Below are positions 9,593-18,936 of a stretch of 23,488 nt of DNA, in pieces. Below the pieces are notes generated by a model. It saw nothing but the letters and a program-made list of their open reading frames with translations, ran no database searches and was not told the DNA's origin. The translations under genes and the position numbers were made by a program. The first letter of the stretch is position 1; each line of letters opens with the position of its first letter. This DNA is from Haplomitrium mnioides (lineage: Eukaryota > Marchantiophyta > Haplomitriopsida > Calobryales), in contig JBNGIS010016466.1 of assembly GCA_049999725.1 (NCBI GenBank), positions 1 to 23,488 on the forward strand, in the 5' to 3' direction.

Positions 9593-10943
9593 CACCTAAA
9601 GTTGTCTTTAAAATTTTGAAACATCGACACATGTTTTACTAAACTACTTTTATGTCTTTTGTGTTTTGTTATAATACAATCAAATATAATTGCCAATTGT
9701 TTCTTCATCGTGACCAACAAAAGAAAGAAAGAACAAAACTTGCAAACCATCAAAGAAAATGTTATGCTGATAGTCAAAAGTACTTAGGAATTGTCATTGA
9801 TGGAATGGATAAGAAAAAAACTGTTATTCCACACTAGCCTTTGCCACCAAAAAACATTGATAAAGATTGTTTGGTGGGTGTGTATGTTGTTGGTGCTTTA
9901 ATATTCAATCATGCTTTTTCGTTGAAGGTCTTCTTAACCAACAAAAACTTGATAAGTGATTCCAATTTGACATTACTGTTCTCAATAAAATATTATATGA
10001 CTTTCAAGGGCCCATGTCTCCAACTTTGTATCTTCAATTGGACAACACAACACAAGAGAATAAGAATTCCATCTTATTTGGATATCTTAGTCTCTTTATT
10101 GCCAGGAATGTTTTTCAAAAAATCAAGGTAGGATTTCTCATGGTTAGCCATACTCATGATCAAATTGATCAAATGTTCAGCAGATTTTTAAAACATTTGA
10201 AACATCTCAAAGCTTTCACGATTACGAGTCTTAGCAACATGCTACAATTATCGTATAATCCTAAACCTCATGTTACTCTTTTGATAGAAACTTGGGATTT
10301 TAAAATATTTCTGCAACAACGTCCTTCTTTGGTTCAAAGGATGCATGATAGTACCTTTAATCAACAATTCAAGTTCTAGTTGAATAATTCCAAGACAAAG
10401 ATTTGGAGCAAACAGTTTTCAATAGATGAATTTTGGTTACCTCCAAATGGTATTTGTCAACTCAAGTACCTACCTGAAGTGGACAGAGAAATTTTAAGTT
10501 CAATGTTGATTGCTCTCAAGGCATATTCTAAAATCAAACAATCTCAAAAGGAAGAAAGAGAAGTTGATGCCGAGAAAGTGGTCTTTGCAATAAGGAAAAA
10601 CATAAGTGAGAACTGGCACAAGTTCTTTATAGATTCTGAAATTCAATAGCGGAATGACTATTTTCTTGCCCAACAAGAGATTATGGCCTACATCTTTGAA
10701 AAACAAAGACAAGGACTCGAAGCAGAGTTCATCTTTCCACCTTCACAACCAACAAGTACTTGTAGTGATTCTCAAAATTTTCGTCTAAGTTCTCAACTTG
10801 ATGCTCTACAAACAAAAGAAGATACTCTTGTATAGCAAATACTTTCTACACGTCAAGTAATCTATGATGGAGCACCTAGGCCACGAGAAGGGACTGTTTC
10901 GCACAATTTTGGTGTAAAATTGAAAACCTTTGGTGCATTTTAA
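9593..10943 (+). pseudogene. Main exon of a DUF7869-type gene (degraded)
   Basis: With exon 635-956 this makes a protein of about 555 residues. The order of motifs is LANHQRKCYADSQKY, then LGIVIDGMDKKKT (an IDGMD acidic motif), VGALIFNHAFSLKVFL, SNLT, YLQLDNTTQENKN, then VSHTHDQIDQMFSRF. The QLDN...ENKN and HTH-D-IDQ pair is what I recall of Pfam DUF7869. The spaced acidic residues suggest an RNase H-like or transposase-derived fold, which is inference. Breaks are TAA at 9640, TAG at 9835, 10377, 10647 and 10833, and one lost A at about 9972. Adding that base back restores the ITVLNKILYDFQGP lead-in to QLDN. The C-terminal half (10380-10943) is Lys/Glu/Gln-rich and ends at TAA 10941-10943. 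Gene or domesticated-element origin is open. Confidence 0.7.
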
Positions 10944-12344
10944 CTCATATGTACAACTTTATACGTGATTTACTTTTAGACTCCAACTCAAAAAACAAAA
11001 TCTTTAGCGTGCCTAGAGTTTGTTGCAAAAATATAGAACCTCTAGCTCTTGTATCCTTGGTTGTAGAAGTCTGAACCCTATGCACGCATAGACTTTGATT
11101 CGCAAGTCAAACCCTCGTGCTTGCAAAAACTCTGTTGCAAAATGTAAAACCTATGTTCTTGATAGTCTTTGTTGTGGAGTGCTTATATAGTGAGCTCGAA
11201 TTCTTATGCGCGCATAGACTTTGGGGTGGAAGTCCAAGTCTTCTACACGTTCTATTTCTCATATACAACCCTCAAGCTTCTACATACAAAGACTACCAGC
11301 TAGAACTTAGATTCTACACTGGTCAAAGACTCTAACGTGGAACTTGAAACCTTTGTTTGGTAGAATTTAGTCAAAAACTTGGAGATGTTTCTTGTTTACA
11401 CTCTTAATTAAATCTCCCTAGCCATTGTCTTTTTGGTTCTGAACTATGACTCCCTTGTGTATATGTTTCTCTGAATTATAAAATATTCTTAGTTGTTGAA
11501 ACCTTATTTTTTATGCCCACTTTAACTTTTGTGTGCATGGATTTTCAACTACAAATGAAAGCTTCTTTCTTCTTGAACTTGAAAATAGAGCTTCTAAATC
11601 TATGCAATTTTTTGTTTTGTTGGTTTTCGAGTCTACGACTCCAAACTCATTCCCTTCACTTCTAGGCCGTTTGGGCATTTGCTTCATGTTTTCTAATTTG
11701 TTTTTTCCAAAAAATAAGTTTCAAAGAGCACTATGTCTATGCGCGCCTAGAGTTTGTGTAACCAAATATATTTCAAAATAGTTTCTTCTGACCTATATTT
11801 CAATTTCTGGGCTTTGAAATGTAATCAATGATAAATGCAAGTTTCTTGTGAAAACTTGCCATAATTTTTTTTACTTTTCATTGATTTCAAGATTTTCAAG
11901 ATTTTCATAAAAACTTAGAATCCTGCTTGATTTTGCATAATGAAATTGACTCTTGCTCTATCACTCTTGTTAAAATGGCAAAAAATGAAGCTAAAAAAAT
12001 CACGTACTTTTAGTTTTTAAAAAATAACCTTGTTTCTATGTTTTTTAATCTCAAAAACCACATTTTTTTTCTTAGAAAAAGGTTCATGTTTTAAGTAGCC
12101 TCTTCTTGGCTCAAAGTAGCAGTTGTTATCCACAAAACCCCTTGATAAAGCTTTTCTCTATTCAAATACCATCTCGCAACCTACTGACCTTCTACAACAA
12201 CAATAAAAAATGTTGCTCTAGACATGCTCTACCAAAAAGATGACCTAGACTTCAAAAACATCTTGAAAAGGCTTGAATAAAAGGATTTTTTTTCGCATCC
12301 GTGACAACCAAGGAAGCATGCTCGATCGAATGATAGTTCTTACT
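10944..12344. other. Non-coding spacer with dispersed palindromic repeats
   Basis: No gene seen. The first 800 bases contain copies of a 14-base palindrome family: CTATGCACGCATAG at 11078-11091, TTATGCGCGCATAG at 11204-11217 and CTATGCGCGCCTAG at 11737-11750. Each sits in a recurring context (AGACTTTG or AGAGTTTG on the right), with degenerate filler such as TTGCAAAAACTCTGTTGCAAAA. From about 11800 to the gap it is T-rich or A-rich sequence without recognisable content. Confidence 0.5.
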
Positions 12345-12444
12345 NNNNNNNNNNNNNNNNNNNNNNNNNNNNNNNNNNNNNNNNNNNNNNNNNNNNNNNN
12401 NNNNNNNNNNNNNNNNNNNNNNNNNNNNNNNNNNNNNNNNNNNN
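12345..12444. other. Assembly gap (100 N)
   Basis: Exactly 100 unknown bases, the conventional length for a scaffold gap of unknown size. Whether the two sides are truly adjacent cannot be judged, and this limits interpretation of the outer end of the minus-strand LTR nearby. Confidence 0.98.
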
Positions 12445-12838
12445 AACATATGCTGCAAGCCAAAAACTTGAGGCCTTGTTTTCTTCAAAAAATATGTCAA
12501 CACAAAATCACTTGAACAACACAAAAATCTACAACAATCTTTTAGCATAGGTTTTTGTGATGCAAAGTCACTCATGATTCCTGCTATGCTGCAACCACAC
12601 CTTCCAAAAACCACATTTTTCACCACCAAGGTAGCTCTTTACAAAACACCCAAAAATTTCTACCGAGCTTCTTCACAAATCAGCAACACAATCTAGAAAA
12701 AAAATTGTGCAATCTCCAACAAAATCTAAGATACCTTGGACACTCTCAAATTCTAAGACCAAGTCTCTCTTAACATCAATCCAAGCTACCATAGATGCTC
12801 CAAAACAGAAATCTTGATCTTTCGATGTGCTTTTCTCA

Positions 12839-13071
12839 AGTGATACCTTCTCAAGAAACTCCAATTGACCTTTTCGATATCTGAGCTAGCACTTTTGCCT
12901 ACAAAAGACCTATGCTTCCGCTAGAGCTGCAATACCTCAGCTTTCCTCTTGGTTCATATGAAATTGAAATATAACCTTTTGATGAGAATACAAAGCCTTT
13001 TATACTTAGACACAAAAAGACACAAAAACTCAAATACCTAAAATAATAAGTCTACTTGGAATGGTGTGACA
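12839..13071 (-). repeat. gypsy LTR copy, minus orientation (inverted arm 1)
   Basis: Reads on the minus strand from TGTCACACCATTCCAAGTAG at 13071 downward. It matches the plus-strand copy at 13958-14205, including a promoter-like AAGTATAAAAGGC (TATA at 12996-13004) and GGTCAATTGGAGTTTCTTGA. Similarity is lost below about 12839, while the sequence continues non-coding to the gap, so the outer LTR end is not defined. The minus-strand TG start lies directly against the split integrase linker at 13072. Confidence 0.8.
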
Positions 13072-13920
13072 ATCCTCATCCCAAATTGACAATGGGAAAA
13101 TATGAGTATGGATATTATATATGAGCTATCACGTACTTCAACAAGTTATAATGTTATTGTTGATTTAGTGAGAAAGCTTGGTAAAAATGATTAATATTTT
13201 CTGAACTACCAAATCAATGATAGAACTTGAGATAGCAAAACATTATTTGAAAGTAGTCTACTCTCATCATGGTATCTCCAAAGTTGTTATTTTTGACTGC
13301 AACACTCAATTCACTAGCATGTTTTTGCATATAATATTTGATCTTATAAAAACCAAATTAGCCATATCTATTACTTATCACTCTAAATTTGATAGTCAAT
13401 TTGAAAAAGAAAACCGTACCATTGAAGATATATTGTGGGCTTTTACCTTGAAAAAACAAGAGGAATGGGATTGGTTGCTACCTCTTGTGGAATTCTCTCA
13501 CAATAACTCCCTCAACAGGTGCACACAACCACATGATTCTTTTTGATATATGGTGAGCATCAGACAACACTCTCTAGTGTTAAACTTGGATTACCAATGA
13601 CCTCTAAGAGCTATATTGCCAATAATTTTCCTTACTATCTACACCATGCGTATAATGTGCTAGGAATAAACGTGAAGTTTCTCACAATGGCCACAAACAA
13701 TATGCCAATGCTTAGTGGTGTGAGGTGACCTTTCTTATATGTGAGAAAGTTTGGCTCTCCACTTCCAATCTAACTTTGTTTTGCTCTTATAACCTCAATG
13801 CCCACTTTATTTGACAATTTTGTATTTATGATTGTATCAACAAAGTGGTCTATCAATTGGTTTTACCTTCTCAAATAAAGATTCATCTGGTTTTTTTTAT
13901 GTCTTCTTACTACGTGCTTT
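13072..13920 (+). pseudogene. gypsy integrase catalytic half (inverted relative to its other half)
   Basis: Begins at 13072 with ILIPN*QWENMSMDII, the linker into the core, then YNVIVDLVRKLGKND, VYSHHGISKVVIFDCNTQFTS, AISITYHSKFDSQFEKENRTIEDIL and DWLLPLVEFSHNNS. The three acidic catalytic positions (MD, FD and the E of FEKENRT) are still readable. After 13546 it continues with YGEHQTTLS, LPSQIKIHLVF-type end motifs to about 13920. The missing N-terminal zinc half is on the opposite strand at 14308-14565 and ends SLLQPF, the residues that normally precede ILIP. This shows that one integrase gene was cut at this point and one side was inverted. TGA and TAA stops occur in the first 50 codons. 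Confidence 0.85.
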
Positions 13921-13957
13921 TGTATCTCGTTCTCCTACCTTCACTTATACATAGTAA

Positions 13958-14307
13958 TGTCATACCATTCCAAGTAGATTTCTATTTTTAGATATTTTGA
14001 TTTTTTTGTCTTTTTGTGTCTAAGTATAAAAGGCCTTGTATTCTCATTGAAAAGTTATCTTTCAATGTCGTATAAAACAAAAGTAGAGCTGAGGTATTGC
14101 AACTCTTGGAGAAGTGTGGATTCTTTGTAAGCAAAGTTGTGTTGGTTGAGATATTGAAAAGGTCAATTGGAGTTTCTTGAGAAGGTACCATTCAAGAAAA
14201 GCATTGTGAGGTCTTTTGCCATTGTTTGTTATTCTATGTTGTGTGTTTGTAGTTGTCATGGAATGTGTGTGGACAATGTAGTTGTGTAGCCAATGTGTAT
14301 GTGCACA
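13958..14307 (+). repeat. gypsy LTR copy, plus orientation (inverted arm 2)
   Basis: Starts TGTCATACCATTCCAAGTAG at 13958 and matches the reverse complement of 12839-13071 over about 250 bases, including TATAAAAGG at 14025-14033. The last 100 bases (14206-14307) have no match on the other arm. The right end, GTGCACA at 14307, abuts the integrase zinc half of the minus-strand gypsy. No polypurine tract is visible before 13958. Confidence 0.75.
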
Positions 14308-16050
14308 ATAGAATGGTTGTAATAAGCTTCCACATTTAAGATTGGTAGATCTTTTTTTGTTGACAAGCCAAACAACTCTGAATATATACCTCCATATTCT
14401 ATATATCTTAGACCAATAGTAAACTTGTTGAAAATTTTTCAAAGTCTTCTCAATTCTAACATGTCCACCAATTGCAAAATCATGTGCTTCATACAAAACC
14501 TTAGAGAAAAGTTTAGTATTATTAAGAACCCACACCTTATCTTGGAAGAAAATCAATCCCTTCAATTTTCACTAGGTTTTTTATTGTGTGGCAATGATGT
14601 CTTCATCTTCTTTAATTGCAGTCAACATTTCTATTTACCATGTAGAATGAACTGTAATTTCAGACAAGATGTTGAGTTGAGGCATGTGGATCAAGGCATC
14701 TATAGTTTCTTATTTTCTTTCTACGTAGACAATCTTCATATAGAGGCATTGTCACCACTTTGCTCATCTAATCTTCCTTTTAAAGAGTTCTTTTTGCATT
14801 TCTAAATAGATTGAAGGTATATAATTGGTCTTAATAATAAATTTCTTATTTCTTAGATAATGTTTCCAATGCTTGGTTGATAATACAACTTCTAATTCTT
14901 CCGACTTTGTTATATGGTAGTTTTTCTTTGCATCACTCAACTTTTTAGAAAAGAAAGTATTAATATGCCAACTATCCTCTAATTCTTGTTGCACAACTTT
15001 GCTTATAGCTTTTCTTGATGCATCAACTAAAAGTTGGTTGGTTGTCTAGAGTCACAATATTTTAGAATATGAGCATGAAGATATGATTTCTTCAATGCTT
15101 GAAATGCCAATTCTTGGATAGCTCATCATATCCACGTATGATTTTTCTTGCAAGTTAGTTAGTGATTTGTAATTATGCAAAACCTCTCACAAATCGACAA
15201 TAAAACTTGATTAGATCCAAAAATCCTCTTAGTTGTGTTGGATCACTAAGAGCTTCCCACTTTTGAATAACTTCTAATTTCTTATCCCTAACTTGAATTC
15301 TTATTGCACTCACATGGTGACCAAAGTAGTCAGCTTCCCTCTTTTCAATTTCACATTTTGAAATCTTCACATAAAGCTTGTAGTCTCAAAGTAACTTCAA
15401 AATTGTGCAAAGTTGTTGTTGATGCTCTTCAAGATTTTTGTTGTACCCTCTATAATTTTGATTTGATTATATTTTCTTCTCAAATCCAACTCTATAAAGT
15501 AGTTTTGCCCTTGAAGTTGATCAAATAAGTCATTCATTCATGGTATTGAATATTTGTTTTTCACCATTTATTGAATGATTGCTCGGTAGTTGATACACAT
15601 CCTCTTACTCCTTTTTTTTCATAGATATTACTTGTGTACCAGAAGAAGATCTATTTGGCTGAATAAATTCCTTCTCTAGAAATTCAATGATTTGAGATCT
15701 GCATTCTTCCAATTCATGATGAGGCAAACAATATGGTGCAATGGATGGTGGAGTTCTTCCTCAAAAAATCTTCAATCTTGTGATCAATGTATTGTTTAGG
15801 TGGTAAGATATATAGTACATTGTTAGGAAAAAGACATCATGGAACTCCTTCAAAACATGTTGGAGTTCATGAGGAACTTTTTGTTTTGAATCTTGTTTAT
15901 CAATTTTGAACTCATGTATAAGTCTAAAAAACATCACATTATGTCTCTTAATTGAATTTTCTTCAATCACAAATAATTGTAGGTGCCTCAAATGAGATCT
16001 TCCTCAATCTCCTCAAGTCTTCCATTCACATGTTGTGAGTGTCTTCTTTT
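14308..16050 (-). pseudogene. gypsy pol, minus strand: RT, RNase H, integrase zinc domain
   Basis: Reading leftward, a pre-RT segment (15991-15761) has VPHELQHVLKEFHDVFF, the standard lead-in. RT remains follow at about 15650-15440 (QPNRSSSGTQVIS, a decayed YxDD area, KNLEEHQQQL). The RT thumb lies at 15370-15173 (KISKCEIEKREADYFGHHVS, then LRGFLDLIKFYCRFVRGFA). RNase H lies at about 15060-14764 (FLVDASRKAIS, INTFFSKKLSDAKKNYHITKSE, KHWKHYL). The integrase zinc region lies at 14565-14308 (LYEAHDFAIGGH, VYYWSKIYRIWRY, SLLQPF); the two zinc Cys are replaced by Val. RT-RNase H-integrase order defines Ty3/gypsy. Several stops lie between the blocks. The catalytic integrase half is inverted at 13072-13920. 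Confidence 0.87.
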
Positions 16051-18930
16051 GTCAATCTACTTGCGGATTATGTCTTTGTTATGACTTCATTCTTAGAGTA
16101 GCTTCTTATCTTGCCAATGTCTTGATCTTCTATTTGAGATTTCCTTTATAGTTTCTTATATGTAAAGCTACACTTTGAGAGAACCATTCAATTAGCTCAA
16201 TCTGGCTATTTTCTATTTCTACCACCAAATATAAATAAAACAATCCTATGTCACGTTGTAATTTACTACATGTAAGATAGCAAGTTCTCTTGATTTCAAC
16301 ACAAAAACCATGAAGTCATCACCAATGTTTGTTAATGCTAAATACACAAATGTTAAGAGGATTCAATATAAGAAATCTCAAAGGTATAAATGCTTCTCTA
16401 TCTATTAACTACTATAACATCAAGTTAAACTTCTTATCTTCATTCATAAAGGATGGGCCATTCACTATCATTTATTCATGAAAACTTGAGAGTTTAACTC
16501 TCTTAGAGTTAATGCAAAGTAAAGATTCTACTGCACCAAAAGGCCTTCACTACTTTGCCAAAGAGAGGTAGTCCAAACTCTTTAGAGAAGACCAAGATAT
16601 GATGCCATTGTAGCACTACACATATAAGTTTGCATAAGTAAAACATACAAGTTAGCACAAGAAGTAGTCCACAAAGAAACTTCAAACCCCACAAGGTAAA
16701 AGATGTCTAACAATGCACTCTTCTTTCTTTACATACTCAATAGAAAGCATCTCGCTCTTATAAGTAAAGGAACCCCATTGGTTTATTTCCTATTGTCCTT
16801 TAATTAGACCACCCTTTACTTTAATTCGACTTGTGCCACATGTCTTTATCTATGAACTTTCTACTTCTCTTAACTTTTTCTTCTACCACATATTTTTTTT
16901 TATCTTATAACCTCTTATTTTGCTTGCTACATACCGATATCTTCTTCTAAAGTGGTTCTTCAAGATATTCTCTATCACTTTAATTTGTTGATTTTCTCTC
17001 CTTTTGTTATGTGTCATTCTCTCTATAATAACAACCATTTTTGACACCCTAAGTTAGAGATTAACATTAATATGCTATATTATTAATAACATAATGCTTT
17101 CATTTGTAGTGATAGAAGCCATGTTGTGTGCTCATATCAATGTCAAAGTTATCTCTAGTGTGTAGTTGTAATATTGAGTGCCTATATAGGCAAACAAGAG
17201 CTAGGTCAGGGTCAACAAAAATACTATATGTATATGAGTGAGTGAACTACTACTTTGTATCTAAATTTCAGAGAAAGCTTCAATGGATTCCTTGGTATTG
17301 TAGTTACAACATATGACAAACAAACCTAGGGCTGATATTATAGTCTTATGAGCATTACAATTTAACCTTGTGGCCTTATGTATCTTCTACCATTTTAAAA
17401 GCAGTGTAAATCAGACAACAAATGAGTTAATTACAAATTAGTGAGAACTCATAAGAGGGTTAGTATAATAAAATATAAAAAATAAGTTATAAAATAGATA
17501 AGTTATAGAAAATAAGTGGAAAAAAGAAATAAAATATGACAAACAACAATCAAAGTGATAGAAAATGACGATGCAAGATTGTGAGGAACAAAATATGTGA
17601 AACTAAAAATTAAGATGAAATAAAAATATGGAAAGTTAAACTAGTGTTTCTTTCTAAATTATATTTTTACTCATGCTTTGGTATATCTCTTAGCTCCATT
17701 TATATTAATTGTTCCAAAACAACTAAAGTTAGATAGTGATGATGAGTTTTTCAAATTGGATCTCATGGAGCAAAAGAAAGACACAAAACTATGGGCATCT
17801 ACATACACTAGAAAGCTCATAAACTGTTGGTGTAAGACCAATTCAAGAGCTTAACATGATGGTTCTCAACCAAGATCTTGCTCTATGTAGCAATGAGTTG
17901 AGCCAAAAAACTTGCAACACAAACCTATCGTTGGCTCAAAGTCAAACCAAAACTTAGATTGGGTTTTGATGAGTGACCAAAGCCATCTTAGATACAAACC
18001 TCTACAATGACATGTATTACATGAACTACAAATTAGAGGTTAGCCGCTAGATTGATTTCTCCCATAAGCATGAAGGGTGAGAAAAATCAGGACTTAAGTA
18101 TGCAACACCAATGTGAGAACATGATAAATAGCGAGACACAACATAGCAATCACAATAAAACACCACAACATCAAATAATGCAAGTGTAGATTCATCATGA
18201 AATTAGTATATAAAGAAAGAAAAATATGATGATTGCATTGAAAGATATGTAATCCCTATAATCAAAGTGGATCATGATATTCTAAAGTCAAAGAAAAGCT
18301 TTTGGCATATATTTGGCATACACAAGTAGTTTTTGGTTACATAATAGGTCTCTAACTAAACTGCATATCTCCTAACTAACCACCATAACATAATGTTCAT
18401 ATGATAAAATAATATAACATGCAACTGCTCTAAGATATGATGCTTAAACTTTCACTCAAAGTAGCTACCAATAAATCCAAATTATAGGTCCAGAGTTTTA
18501 GAGCCTTGGATAAGCATTGTAAAAGAACTGAAAGACCAACTTCCACATGAGTAGCAACTCCAAGATAACTCTGATAGAGTAATGCAACTCAAGGCTAATA
18601 AGCAAGCAAAAGCCAAGCAACCAAAGAGCCAAACCGAATTGAGAGGAACTCCTAAATGAGAAGTGGGGCTATGAAGCCCTTCTATTTATATATGAGAAGA
18701 AGGTGTCATCCCTCTTTCTTCACTTACAAGCCACTTCTAATTTCAGCCTTTAAAGGGATTTTATCATACTTCTCTAAAAATAACTTTGAAGGCAAGTAAT
18801 CTTATCTCACTTCAATATTAAGAATAACCTTATACCACTTCACTTAAAAGTAACTTCAAAAGCAAATAACCTTAAAATGATTTCAACCCTAAAAGTGACC
18901 TTCTACCACTTCCTTCACTCCTCTCTATTT
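16051..18930. other. AT-rich region without recognised genes
   Basis: Expected gag and protease of the minus-strand gypsy should lie at about 16050-17500, but I cannot identify a Cys knuckle or protease DSG with confidence. From 16300 onward all six frames are short and of low complexity. A small near-palindrome GAGAGTTTAACTCTC is at about 16487-16501. Around 18740-18900 a loose repeat of AAAAATAACTTTGAAGGCAAGTAA-like phrases recurs, and TATA-like TCTATTTATATATGAG is at about 18682. Parts may be LTR of the chromovirus that ends at 18937, but no second LTR copy is visible to prove it. Confidence 0.4.
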
Positions 18931-18936
18931 TCTTAT

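Noticed and set aside
12252-12629. Open frames spanning the assembly gap.
   Set aside because: They exist only because N is read as open; the flanks have no protein character.
14062-14310. Minus-strand open frame extending the gypsy integrase zinc domain to 14062.
   Set aside because: Below 14308 the translation runs into antisense LTR sequence that matches the other LTR arm, so it is not protein.
16509-16694. Minus-strand frame of 61 codons as a gypsy gag part.
   Set aside because: It is hydrophobic and lacks any gag or Cys-knuckle pattern.
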